In this document: positions 22,983 through 31,142 of the stretch, piece by piece
Numbering within the stretch: position 1 is the first letter of the stretch
Layout: the number at the start of each line of letters is the position of its first letter
Source of the DNA: Clostridia bacterium
GTDB lineage: Bacteria; Bacillota; Clostridia; Oscillospirales; Acutalibacteraceae
DNA length: 49,441 bases
Reading direction: 5' to 3'
Assembly: GCA_017434985.1 (NCBI GenBank)
Contig: JAFSFY010000003.1
Coordinates: forward strand, 1 to 49,441
Notes under the pieces: generated by a model
Seen by the model: only the letters and a program-made list of their open reading frames with translations
What the model was told of the DNA's origin: nothing
Databases searched by the model: none
Made by a program: the position numbers and the translations under genes

Positions 22983-23039
22983 GTGTCTTCGTGTGCGAAG
23001 GCACGGATATATCCTTGCCTCTCTCAACAGTAGGGAGGC
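22983..23039 (+). promoter_or_regulatory. Two-hairpin leader of rpsF
   Basis: Hairpin 1 is a 9-bp stem (22983-22991 with 22996-23004, loop TGTG). Hairpin 2 is an 8-bp stem (23017-23024 with 23032-23039, 7-base loop). Together they fill the leader between promoter and ribosome site. rpsF leaders in many bacteria bind S6-S18 for feedback control; CGG/CCG-type bulges cannot be assigned by eye, so the match is inference. Confidence 0.45.
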
Positions 23040-23064
23040 CATAGACCAAGAGGAGGTGCAACAA

Positions 23065-23361
23065 ATGCCCACAGTTAAAGGTTCCTACGAGGCCGTCTTC
23101 ATTTTCACCTTGAAGAACGGTGAGGAAAGTGTCCCCGCAATGGTGGAGAAGTTCAAGACTCTCATTGAGAACAACGCGGAGATCGGCGAGGTCGATGAAT
23201 GGGGTAAACGTCGTTTGGCGTATCTCATCAACGACGAAGCGGACGGCTACTACGTGCTGTACAACTTCGTCAGCGGCCCCGAATTCCCGATGGAGTTGGA
23301 GCGTGTCGGCAAGATCGACGATAACGTTCTTCGTTCCATGGTTGTCCGCAAGGATAAGTAA
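23065..23361 (+). CDS. rpsF: Ribosomal protein bS6
   Basis: A 98-residue small-subunit protein. It has the typical opening YEAVFIFTLKNGEESV, the central EVDEWGKRRLAYLINDEADGYYVLYNF, and the end LERVGKIDDNVLRSMVVRKDK. It pairs with S18 on the 30S platform. The ATG at 23065 is preceded by AGAGGAGGTG. ssb begins 14 bases downstream, giving the widely conserved rpsF-ssb-rpsR operon. Confidence 0.97.
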   Translation: MPTVKGSYEAVFIFTLKNGEESVPAMVEKFKTLIENNAEIGEVDEWGKRRLAYLINDEADGYYVLYNFVSGPEFPMELERVGKIDDNVLRSMVVRKDK

Positions 23362-23375
23362 GGAGTGAACAAGAA

Positions 23376-23822
23376 ATGAACGTTGTTTGTTTGCTTGGCC
23401 GCTTGACGGCGACCCCCGAACTGAAAACGACCCAAGGCGGCGTTTCGGTGACGAGTTTTTCCGTCGCGGTTGACCGCACGTATCAGCCCAAAGGCGCGGA
23501 ACAGCGTCAGGCCGATTTCATCAACTGCGTCGCATGGCGCAACACGGCGGAATTCATCTGCCGCTATTTCCAGAAAGGTCAACGCATCGCGTTGCAAGGC
23601 TCGTTGCAGAGCCGCAGCTACAACGACAAGGACGGCAACCGCCGCACCGTGTTCGAAGTGGTGATCGACAATGCGTTCTTTGCCGAATCCAAGAGCGGTG
23701 CCGCTGCGCCCCGTTCGGCCGATTCCCAGATCCCGACCTATAACGAAGCCCCGCCTGCGTTCACCAACGCTTCGGTTGGCGACTTTGAAGAGATCGTCGG
23801 GGATGACGATTTGCCTTTCTGA
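23376..23822 (+). CDS. ssb: Single-stranded DNA-binding protein
   Basis: A 148-residue SSB. The N-terminal OB fold shows NVVCLLGRLTATPELK, ADFINCVAWRNTAEFICRYF and KGQRIALQGSLQSRSYNDKDG. A flexible linker follows, then the acidic tip DDDLPF that recruits replication and repair partners. The ATG has AAGGAG upstream. Located between rpsF and rpsR as expected for the replicative SSB. Confidence 0.97.
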   Translation: MNVVCLLGRLTATPELKTTQGGVSVTSFSVAVDRTYQPKGAEQRQADFINCVAWRNTAEFICRYFQKGQRIALQGSLQSRSYNDKDGNRRTVFEVVIDNAFFAESKSGAAAPRSADSQIPTYNEAPPAFTNASVGDFEEIVGDDDLPF

Positions 23823-23862
23823 TTGAACATCCATCATTATTTACGTAAAGGAGGCCTTTCCC

Positions 23863-24123
23863 ATGGCTGTCGAAGAGAAAAAGTTCGACCGTCCTGCGCG
23901 CGGTGGTGCGCGTAAAGGACGCCGTAAGGTGTGCAGCTTCTGTGTTGACAGAGTGGACACCATCGACTACAAAGACGTGGCCCGTCTTCGCCGTTTCGTT
24001 TCCGAACGCGCCAAGATTTTGCCCCGTCGTGTGACCGGCACCTGCGCCCGTCACCAAAGAGAGTTGACCATCGCCATCAAACGCGCTCGTCAAATTGCTC
24101 TTATGCCCTTTGTGAACGACTAA
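23863..24123 (+). CDS. rpsR: Ribosomal protein bS18
   Basis: An 86-residue basic protein that binds S6 and 16S rRNA. It shows the N-terminal Cys motif [18 protein letters not shown] and the conserved [44 protein letters not shown]. The ATG has AAAGGAGG upstream. Last gene of the operon, followed by a strong terminator. Confidence 0.97.
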   Translation: MAVEEKKFDRPARGGARKGRRKVCSFCVDRVDTIDYKDVARLRRFVSERAKILPRRVTGTCARHQRELTIAIKRARQIALMPFVND

Positions 24124-24135
24124 TTTTGTTTTCAC

Positions 24136-24170
24136 ACCCGCCCGCAACGCACGTTGCGGGCGGGTTCTTT
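24136..24170 (+). terminator. Terminator of rpsF-ssb-rpsR
   Basis: A 14-bp GC-rich stem (ACCCGCCCGCAACG with its complement) and a 2-base loop followed by a T-rich run at 24164-24174. Confidence 0.92.
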
Positions 24171-24173
24171 TTA

Positions 24174-24202
24174 TTGCGTTCTCATTGACGTTGTGGTATA
24201 CT
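24174..24202 (+). promoter_or_regulatory. Probable promoter of the carrier/GH2 unit
   Basis: TTGCGT (24174-24179) and TATACT (24197-24202), spacer 17, just after the rpsR terminator and 20 bases before the next start codon. Confidence 0.55.
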
Positions 24203-24221
24203 GAAAACGAGGTGCTTGCCT

Positions 24222-25115
24222 GTGAAGAAAAAACGAAAAATCGCGTTAAACAAACTCTATAACCTCTGCCTCTTTTTCGCCCTTTGCGCGCTGCTTATCT
24301 GCATCGATTCCTTTCAAGAAAAGGATATTGCATGGACGGTTGGCAGCGGTCTCGTCACGCTGGCGTTTATCCTTGTCCCAATGACACCGTATGCTTACGT
24401 ATTTGACGCCGAGGGCGTGTCATTCCGCTATCTGTTGTGGCCCACCGAACGCTATTTGTGGAAAGATATTCGCAACATTACGGTAGAATGGGATTCCTCC
24501 TCCACCCACAGTTCCGGATTTGAATTTTTTTGGGCATCTGTTTTTTGTTTGGAGGCCAACCCCGTCGGGAAGCATCGCTGGTATATGGAAGGACACATCC
24601 GCAAAAGTTTTCGCACCAAACGGTTGTTGGAGCAATATTGGGACGGCACCATCACCGGCTATCTCTTTGAAGATGCCAAAAAATGGTTGAACAAAAAGCG
24701 CAAGCAAAAACAAAAAGAAATCAAAGCACATCTCACCGACGAAGTTGCCCCGATGGAACGCGAGATTCGTGCTAAAGTGCGGGAATGGCTGGCGCCGTTT
24801 ATCGCACAAGCCAAACAATATGATCTTGATATGCGTGCGGACTATCGGTATATCACCGGCGATGGTGACGAACGGAAATCCCGACCGCAAGAGGGATATA
24901 CCTACACGTTGATGATTGAGATCGCACGCCCGAACGAAACGGACGATAATCGCGTAGTACTGCTCAGTGTGGATCTGTTGTACGTGCGACTGGGGAAAAC
25001 AACCTATCGCGGCGTGGTAAACGAACACGCCGAAGAAGAATTGCGATTGACCCTTACCGATGTGTTGGATGAGATTTTCAAAAACGGCATTGACGTATAC
25101 TGCAAAGATTTATGA
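24222..25115 (+). CDS. Membrane-anchored protein of unknown function
   Basis: A 297-residue protein I do not recognise. A Lys-rich N-terminus is followed by two hydrophobic segments (LYNLCLFFALCALLICIDSF and WTVGSGLVTLAFILVPM). A PH-like stretch follows (YVFDAEGVSFRYLLWPTERYLWKDIRNITVEWD), resembling bacterial PH-domain membrane proteins. Then come a very basic helix (KKWLNKKRKQKQKEIKAHL) and a C-terminal alpha/beta region. The start is a GTG at 24222 with GAGGTG seven bases upstream; a TTG at 24216 is in frame but badly spaced. The gene ends with a stop close to or overlapping the carrier gene start, implying cotranscription. Confidence 0.7.
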   Translation: MKKKRKIALNKLYNLCLFFALCALLICIDSFQEKDIAWTVGSGLVTLAFILVPMTPYAYVFDAEGVSFRYLLWPTERYLWKDIRNITVEWDSSSTHSSGFEFFWASVFCLEANPVGKHRWYMEGHIRKSFRTKRLLEQYWDGTITGYLFEDAKKWLNKKRKQKQKEIKAHLTDEVAPMEREIRAKVREWLAPFIAQAKQYDLDMRADYRYITGDGDERKSRPQEGYTYTLMIEIARPNETDDNRVVLLSVDLLYVRLGKTTYRGVVNEHAEEELRLTLTDVLDEIFKNGIDVYCKDL

Positions 25116-25129
25116 AACAAGGTGATACA

Positions 25130-26440
25130 ATGACTGCAAAGAAAAACGGTAAATTTTGGTTGGCACTGATCATTTTCAGCTTAACGGGACAGATCGCGTG
25201 GGTCGTGGAGAATATGTACTTTAACGTATTTCTGTATGAAATGTTCCACGCAAGTCCCGCGGATATTTCCGCCATGGTATCGGCAAGTGCCATCGCCGCC
25301 ACCGTGACCACCCTGCTTGTTGGCGCATTTTCCGACAAGGTGGGCAAGCGCAAGGTGTTTATTTGCGGCGGCTACATCTTGTGGGGTGTATCCATTTGCG
25401 CTTTTGCCGCCATTCGCCCCGACGTGATCGAAACCCTCTTCCCCGCTATGGCCGCGTCGGCCGCCGCTATCGGTGTAACGCTGACCATCGTCATGGACTG
25501 CGTGATGACCTTTTTCGGTTCGTCGGCAAACGACGCGTGTTTTAATGCCTGGCTGACCGAATCGACCGACCATACCAACCGCGGTGCCGCCGAGGGCATC
25601 AACGCGATGATGCCGCTTGTGGCTATTTTGGCGGTGTTCGGCGGGTTTATGAGCTTTGATTTGAGCAAGGCGGAAAGTTGGACCACCATTTTCCTCATCA
25701 TCGGCATCGCGGTGATTCTCATCGGTGTGTTGGGGTTGTTTTTGCTCAAAGAAAGCACCGTCACCTCGGAAGAAAATCGCAGTTGCCTTCGCAACTTGAT
25801 CTACAGTTTCCGTCCCTCGGTGATACGCGAAAACCACTTATTGTATCTCGGTTTGTTGGTGTTTGCGCTGTTTAACATTTCCATTCAAATTTTTATGCCG
25901 TATCTCATTTTGTATTACACCGAGTCGCTGAAAATGGACAACTACGTACTGATTATGGCGCCCGCCGTCATCGTGGCTTCCGTGTTCACCGCCATCTACG
26001 GTCGCGTGTACGACAAACTCGGGTTTACCCGTGCGGTGTTGCCCACGCTTGGCTTATTGACAGGCGGCTACCTGCTTCTCTTTTTCTTCAAAGGCACGGC
26101 ACTTGTGTTTGTCGGTTCGCTATTGATGATGAGCGGCTATCTGTCGGGCGCGGCAATGTTCGGCGCGCTGATTCGTGAACACACCCCCGCGGGAAAAGCG
26201 GGGATGTTCCAAGGGGTACGCATCATCGGGCAGGTTCTCGTGCCCGGTGTGATCGGGCCCGCCATCGGCGCGGCGGTGCTGAAAAACGCCGAAACGGTGG
26301 TAAACGGCGACGGCACCACCTCCTTTATTCCCAATGCCAACATTTATTTGGCGGCACTTGCGGCGGCCATCGTTCTGATTCTTGCACTTGTTCCCGTATG
26401 CAAACTACTGAAAAAAGGAGCTAACTGCGATGCCGAATGA
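25130..26440 (+). CDS. MFS transporter, probably for a sugar or glycoside
   Basis: A 436-residue, 12-helix major facilitator. It has the loop 2-3 signature GAFSDKVGKRKVFICGGYILWG, and charged residues at the middle cytoplasmic loop (KESTVTSEENRSCLRNLIYSFRPSVIRENH). The sequence pattern recalls the GPH/SLC45-like sugar carriers. I prefer the ATG at 25130 with AAGGTGA upstream; an ATG at 25112 that overlaps the previous stop is possible. The downstream GH2 gene overlaps by 11 bases, so the carrier likely imports the substrate of that cytoplasmic glycosidase (inference). Confidence 0.85.
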   Translation: MTAKKNGKFWLALIIFSLTGQIAWVVENMYFNVFLYEMFHASPADISAMVSASAIAATVTTLLVGAFSDKVGKRKVFICGGYILWGVSICAFAAIRPDVIETLFPAMAASAAAIGVTLTIVMDCVMTFFGSSANDACFNAWLTESTDHTNRGAAEGINAMMPLVAILAVFGGFMSFDLSKAESWTTIFLIIGIAVILIGVLGLFLLKESTVTSEENRSCLRNLIYSFRPSVIRENHLLYLGLLVFALFNISIQIFMPYLILYYTESLKMDNYVLIMAPAVIVASVFTAIYGRVYDKLGFTRAVLPTLGLLTGGYLLLFFFKGTALVFVGSLLMMSGYLSGAAMFGALIREHTPAGKAGMFQGVRIIGQVLVPGVIGPAIGAAVLKNAETVVNGDGTTSFIPNANIYLAALAAAIVLILALVPVCKLLKKGANCDAE

Positions 26441-28112
26441 TCTCTACACCCTTGAGGGTGAGCGGTTGACGGGCGTGCCGTGGAACGTCTACCCGCGCCC
26501 GCAACTGAAACGCAAGTCCTTTTTCTGTTTAAACGGCGAGTGGGAGTTCGCCGAAGCGGGCAGTGATCCCTTGCCCGACACGTATCCCGAGCGTATTCGC
26601 GTCCCCTTTCCGCCCGAATCGTTGTTATCGGGCATTCACCGCACCTTTGCACGCGATACACGACTCTATTATCGGCGCACCTTTTCGCTCCCCGACGGGT
26701 TTGTAAGCGGCCGTGTGCTATTGCATTTCGGTGCGGTCGACCAACACGCGACGGTGTATCTGAACGGCACGTTGCTCGGCGAGCATCACGGCGGATATCA
26801 ACCGTTTTCGTTTGATATTACGGCCTATCTGCAAGCGGAAAACACCCTGGTGGTATGTGCCACCGACGATCTGCACAATCACGTGTTACCCTACGGCAAA
26901 CAAACCGAAACGCCGAAAGGCATGTGGTACACCCCCGTGACGGGGATATGGCAAACGGTGTGGTGCGAAAGCGTACCTGAACAATACATTCGCTCCTTGC
27001 GTATGGAAACCGAAGCCGACCGTGTCCATATCACTGTCGATGGTGTCACAAACGGTACCGTAACGGTGGGCGATCTTGCCGTGCCGTTGACCAACGGGAC
27101 GGCGACGCTTGTGTTTGACGAGCCGCATTGGTGGTCGCCCGAGGATCCGTATTTGTACACCGCCACCATCACGGCAGGCGACGACACGGTCGAAACCTAT
27201 TTTGCCCTGCGCACCTTGACGGTGAAAACGGTGGACGGGCTTCCGCGTTTGTGCCTCAACGGCAAACCGTATTTCTTCCACGGATTGCTCGACCAAGGGT
27301 ATTACAGCGACGGACTCTTTTTACCCGCCACACCCGAAGGGTTCACGCAGGATATCCTCGCAATGAAAAATCTGGGATTCAACACTTTGCGCAAGCATAT
27401 CAAAATCGAACCCGAACAGTTTTATTACGATTGCGACCGTTTGGGAATGATCGTGTTCCAAGACATGGTCAACAACGGCGACTATTCCTTCTGGCGCGAC
27501 ACCGCTCTCCCCACCATCGGCATCAAGCGCCGAAACGACAAACGGTTGCACCGCGACCCTGCCACCCGCGAAGCCTTTTTGACGGGGATGACACAGACAG
27601 TGGAACAGCTCTACAACCATCCCTCCATTTGCTATTGGACCATTTTTAACGAGGGCTGGGGGCAGTTTGACGGTTCCGCCGCCTACAAACAATTGCAAAC
27701 ACTCGACACCTCGCGGTTTATCGACACCGCATCGGGGTGGTTTGCGGGTGTGCCGAGCGACGTGGAAAGCCTGCACGTGTATTTCAAATCGGTGAAACTG
27801 CCGAAAAGCGACAAACCCCTTGTGTTATCCGAATTCGGCGGCTATTCCCACAAGGTGAACGGGCACGTGTTCAACGACAAAGAATACGGTTATCGCTCGT
27901 TTGCCGATCGTGAAGCGTTTGAGCACGCCTTACTCGACTTGTACGAGACACAAATTGTTCCTGCCGTGAAACAAGGATTGTGCGCCGCCGTTTACACGCA
28001 AGTGTCAGACATTGAAGAGGAGGTCAACGGTCTTCTCACCTACGACCGCAAGGTGTGCAAGGTATCGAAAGACGTGATGTGTCCTCTTGCCGCACAACTG
28101 AAAATTCAATAA
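26430..28112 (+). CDS. Cytoplasmic GH2-family glycoside hydrolase
   Basis: A 560-residue family 2 glycosidase (beta-galactosidase, glucuronidase, mannosidase group). It has an N-terminal jelly roll (NGEWEFAEAGSDPLPDTYP, HFGAVDQHATVYLNGTLLGEHHGGY), an Ig-like middle domain, and a TIM barrel with acid/base E408 in FNEGWG and nucleophile E468 in LSEFGGYS. No signal peptide is seen. The length, without extra C-terminal domains, is on the short side for family 2. The ATG lies inside the carrier gene with AAAAAGGAG upstream. Exact sugar specificity cannot be deduced. Confidence 0.93.
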   Translation: MPNDLYTLEGERLTGVPWNVYPRPQLKRKSFFCLNGEWEFAEAGSDPLPDTYPERIRVPFPPESLLSGIHRTFARDTRLYYRRTFSLPDGFVSGRVLLHFGAVDQHATVYLNGTLLGEHHGGYQPFSFDITAYLQAENTLVVCATDDLHNHVLPYGKQTETPKGMWYTPVTGIWQTVWCESVPEQYIRSLRMETEADRVHITVDGVTNGTVTVGDLAVPLTNGTATLVFDEPHWWSPEDPYLYTATITAGDDTVETYFALRTLTVKTVDGLPRLCLNGKPYFFHGLLDQGYYSDGLFLPATPEGFTQDILAMKNLGFNTLRKHIKIEPEQFYYDCDRLGMIVFQDMVNNGDYSFWRDTALPTIGIKRRNDKRLHRDPATREAFLTGMTQTVEQLYNHPSICYWTIFNEGWGQFDGSAAYKQLQTLDTSRFIDTASGWFAGVPSDVESLHVYFKSVKLPKSDKPLVLSEFGGYSHKVNGHVFNDKEYGYRSFADREAFEHALLDLYETQIVPAVKQGLCAAVYTQVSDIEEEVNGLLTYDRKVCKVSKDVMCPLAAQLKIQ

Positions 28113-28153
28113 AAAACGCCTCGCAAAGCAACTGCTTTGCGAGGCGTTTTTTT
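28111..28153. terminator. Bidirectional terminator
   Basis: A 20-bp perfect stem (28111-28130 with 28133-28152) starting at the GH2 stop codon, with long A/T runs on both flanks. It also ends proC on the other strand. Confidence 0.95.
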
Positions 28154-28156
28154 CGT

Positions 28157-28966
28157 TTATTTTGCAAGTTCTTTGGTGCGGTGATACGCGGCAAACACCG
28201 CGTCCATCGCGGTACTGCGGAAGGCGCCGTCTTCGAGTGCGTGCACGCCCGCGATGGTGGTGCCACCGGGACTGCACACCGCATCTTTGAGTTCACCGGG
28301 GTGTTTGCCGGTGCAGAGTACCATTTCGGCAGCACCGAGCACCGTTTGCGACGCGTAGCGCAACGCTTTGTCACGCGGCAGGCCGCATTCCACACCGCCG
28401 TCTGCCAACGCTTCGATGAACAAATAGGCAAACGCCGGACCGCAACCTGACACTGCACTGCCCGCATCAATGAGTTTTTCATCCAGTTTATCAAAGGTGC
28501 CCGCCGCACTCATCATCGACAAAAAGTCTTGTTCTTGTTCGGGGGTGACGTGTTCGTTGACAGCGTACAAAATCATCCCCTCACCCAGCACCACGGGAGT
28601 GTTGGGCATAATGCGAATGATGGGATAGTCCCCATTCACGCCGTTTGCCACCGATTCCATCGAGATACCCGCCGCCATGGTGACCAGCACGAATGCGTCA
28701 CTGCGCGCCGCCAATACGGGGGCGATTTCTTCCAGCAGGTTCGGCAACACTTGCGGTTTTACACCGAGGAAAATATAGGTGCTCTCCCCTGCCACCATTG
28801 CGTTGTCGGCGGCGATGCAATCGCAATTTTCGGCGAGCGCTTGTGCTTTTTGCGCGTCGTGATCCGCCAAGGCAATGCGGTGCGGTTCGCCGTTTTTGCA
28901 AGCGGCGATTGCGAGAGCGCCGCCCATATTGCCCGCGCCGATAAATCCGGCTTTGTAGTTTGCCAT
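28157..28966 (-). CDS. proC: Pyrroline-5-carboxylate reductase
   Basis: Last step of proline synthesis: NAD(P)H reduction of pyrroline-5-carboxylate. The 269-residue enzyme shows the Rossmann start KAGFIGAGNMGGALA and the family signature in SGCGPAFAYLFIEALADGGVECGLPRDKA. A C-terminal CSPGGTTIAGVHALEDGAFR matches the known substrate-binding helix. The ATG has AAGGGGA upstream and lies 13 bases after proA. Confidence 0.97.
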   Translation of the reverse strand: MANYKAGFIGAGNMGGALAIAACKNGEPHRIALADHDAQKAQALAENCDCIAADNAMVAGESTYIFLGVKPQVLPNLLEEIAPVLAARSDAFVLVTMAAGISMESVANGVNGDYPIIRIMPNTPVVLGEGMILYAVNEHVTPEQEQDFLSMMSAAGTFDKLDEKLIDAGSAVSGCGPAFAYLFIEALADGGVECGLPRDKALRYASQTVLGAAEMVLCTGKHPGELKDAVCSPGGTTIAGVHALEDGAFRSTAMDAVFAAYHRTKELAK

Positions 28967-28979
28967 ACTCGTTATCCCC

Positions 28980-30227
28980 TTATCTCACACAGCCGTCGCT
29001 GTGGATAATGTATTTGTAGGTATTCAGTTCGCGAAGTCCCATCGGGCCGCGCGCGTGCAGTTTTTGGGTGGAAATGCCGATCTCGCAGCCAAGCCCGAAC
29101 ACACCGCCGTCGGTAAAACGGGTAGAGGTGTTCACGTACACCGCCGCACTGTCCACCGCCGCGGTAAACACGGAAGAAATGGCGGTATTTTCGGTCACGA
29201 TCGCCTCACTGTGCCCGGTGGAATGAGCACGAATGTGGGCAATTGCTTCATTTACGTCGTCCACCACTTTCACGGCAAGGATATAATCCAAAAATTCGGT
29301 ATCGAAATCACGCTCACCCGCCGCGGTGCCGTCAATGATCGCAGCGGCACGGGGGTCAAGGCGCAACTCTACGGGAGAGACGGTGCGGTTATCGCACAAG
29401 CGTTCTTTGAGTTTCGGCAAAAACGAGGGTGCGATCGCCTTGTGCACCAAACACACCTCGGCGGCGTTACACACCGACGGACGGCTGGTTTTGGCGTTTT
29501 CAATGACCTTGAGCGCTTTATCCGGATCGGCTTCGGCATCCACGTACACGTGACAGATACCCGTACCCGTTTCGATACAGTTGACGGTGGCGTTTTCCAC
29601 ACACGCGCGGATAAGCCCCGCACCACCGCGCGGAATGAGCAGGTCGACCAATCCCACGGCGGTCATCAGTTCGGTCGCACTGGCACGGGAGGTGTCTTGC
29701 ACCAATTGAATGAGATCTTCACACAAACCGCATTCGCGCAATCCCGCACGCAAAGCCGTGGTAATGGCTTGCGAGGAGCGAAACGCTTCTTTACCGCCGC
29801 GCAACACACACGCGTTGCCGCTTTTAAACGCCAACACGGCGGCATCCGAGGTGACGTTGGGACGGCTTTCGTAGATCATCGCCGTTACCCCCATCGGGAC
29901 GCTGACTTTGTCAATGTGCAACCCCGTTTCCGTATCAATGTGTTCAAGCACACGCCCCACGGGATCGGGCAGTGCCGCCACCTGACGGATACCGTCCGCC
30001 ATGTCGGCAATGCGTTGTTCGGTGAGCGCCAAGCGGTCGATCATCACCTCAGAAAGCGTGCCGCGCGCGGCTTCGACGTCGGCGGCGTTGGCGGCCAAAA
30101 TATCCGCCGTGTGTGCCACAAGTGTATCCGCCATCACGCAAAGCGCGTGGTTTTTTTGATCGGTGGTGAGAGTCGCCGCCAACGGACTTGCCGCCTTGGC
30201 TCTCACCAAAATCTCGTGCGTGGTCAT
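28980..30227 (-). CDS. proA: Glutamate-5-semialdehyde dehydrogenase (gamma-glutamyl phosphate reductase)
   Basis: Second step of proline synthesis. The 415-residue protein has the aldehyde-dehydrogenase fold: PMGVTAMIYESRPNVTSDAAVLAFKSGNACVLRGGKEAF for nucleotide binding, the nucleophile Cys in SVCNAAEVCLVH, and the C-terminal VYVNTSTRFTDGGVFGLGCEIGISTQKLHARGPMG. Normal length. Its ATG overlaps the proB stop (ATGA), with AAGGGGGTG inside proB, so it is coupled to the kinase that feeds it its unstable phosphate intermediate. Confidence 0.98.
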   Translation of the reverse strand: MTTHEILVRAKAASPLAATLTTDQKNHALCVMADTLVAHTADILAANAADVEAARGTLSEVMIDRLALTEQRIADMADGIRQVAALPDPVGRVLEHIDTETGLHIDKVSVPMGVTAMIYESRPNVTSDAAVLAFKSGNACVLRGGKEAFRSSQAITTALRAGLRECGLCEDLIQLVQDTSRASATELMTAVGLVDLLIPRGGAGLIRACVENATVNCIETGTGICHVYVDAEADPDKALKVIENAKTSRPSVCNAAEVCLVHKAIAPSFLPKLKERLCDNRTVSPVELRLDPRAAAIIDGTAAGERDFDTEFLDYILAVKVVDDVNEAIAHIRAHSTGHSEAIVTENTAISSVFTAAVDSAAVYVNTSTRFTDGGVFGLGCEIGISTQKLHARGPMGLRELNTYKYIIHSDGCVR

Positions 30228-31000
30228 ACGCGCACCCCCTTGGCGGCAAAACGCGTACCCACGTCTTCACCGTCTACGATCCGATACAGTACGTCGGGAG
30301 ATTTTCCGTTGGCAATCACCATATCAATGCCCGCCTCGGTTGCAATTTGTGCGGCGTGCAATTTGGTAGCCATACCGCCCGTACCGAGCGCACTGCCCGC
30401 ATCGCCCGCGAGTTTTAAAATATCGTCGGTCAACGCCGAGACCGTTTTCAGCAAATGTGCATCGGGACATTTGTGCGGGTCGGCATCGTACAAACCATCG
30501 ATGTCGGACAAGAGAATAAGCAGATCCGCTTCGGCGTTCACCGCCACGATGGCACCGAGCGTATCGTTGTCACCGATGGAAATTTCGTCGGTCGCGACAC
30601 TGTCGTTTTCGTTGATGATGGGAAGCGCCCCGAGTTCCAGCAAACGGAACAACGTACTGTGGAAATTGGCGCGGCGTTCCTCATCGCGCAGGTCGGCGCC
30701 CGTGAGCAGGATCTGTGCCACCGTGTGGTTGTATTCGGAAAAGAGTTTATCGTAGGTATACATCAATTCGCATTGTCCCACCGCGGCGGCCGCTTGTTTG
30801 GTCGCCATATCGGAGGGGCGTTCTTTGAGCGAGAGTTTGCCCACGCCCATACCGATGGCTCCCGAAGAGACCAAAATCACTTCGTGCCCCGCGTTTTTGA
30901 GATCACTGAGGGTGCGGCAGAGTTCTTCCACCCGACGAATATTGAGGTGTCCCGTGGCGTGTGCCAGCGTGGACGTTCCCAATTTGATGACAATGCGCAT
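30224..31000 (-). CDS. proB: Glutamate 5-kinase, PUA-less
   Basis: Commits glutamate to proline by gamma-phosphorylation. The 258-residue protein is an amino-acid-kinase fold only: RIVIKLGTSTLAHATGHLN (phosphate loop), VILVSSGAIGMGVGKLSL, PIINENDSVATDEI, LILLSDIDGLYDADPH and GTGGMATKLHAAQIATEAG. It lacks the ~100-residue C-terminal PUA domain found in the ~370-residue enzyme. First gene of proBAC with its own promoter; no T-box or attenuator is visible in the ~28-base leader. Confidence 0.97.
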   Translation of the reverse strand: MRIVIKLGTSTLAHATGHLNIRRVEELCRTLSDLKNAGHEVILVSSGAIGMGVGKLSLKERPSDMATKQAAAAVGQCELMYTYDKLFSEYNHTVAQILLTGADLRDEERRANFHSTLFRLLELGALPIINENDSVATDEISIGDNDTLGAIVAVNAEADLLILLSDIDGLYDADPHKCPDAHLLKTVSALTDDILKLAGDAGSALGTGGMATKLHAAQIATEAGIDMVIANGKSPDVLYRIVDGEDVGTRFAAKGVRV

Positions 31001-31034
31001 ACCGTTTCGCCTTCTTTAAACAGAAATTACGCAT

Positions 31035-31063
31035 ATTGTATCACGAAAATCGACATTCGTCAA
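31035..31063 (-). promoter_or_regulatory. Promoter of proBAC
   Basis: Minus-strand TTGACG (31058-31063) and TACAAT (31035-31040), spacer 17. Confidence 0.78.
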
Positions 31064-31086
31064 TTTTTTGTTGTACGAAAACATCA

Positions 31087-31116
31087 TTGAAATCCCCGCC
31101 ACCTCTGTGTTACAAT
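31087..31116 (+). promoter_or_regulatory. Promoter of the OPA-like carrier
   Basis: TTGAAA (31087-31092) and TACAAT (31111-31116), spacer 18, 27 bases from the start codon. Confidence 0.65.
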
Positions 31117-31142
31117 TCTTTTGGTGAAACGAGGGTGAGAAA

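Noticed and set aside
24185..24202. TTGACG next to TATACT before the carrier/GH2 unit
   Set aside because: Only 6 bases apart; the TTGCGT at 24174 with a 17-base spacer is the better -35.
29001..30755. A 584-codon plus-strand frame over proA and proB
   Set aside because: Shadow of the two recognised proline genes; no start signal and no family resemblance.
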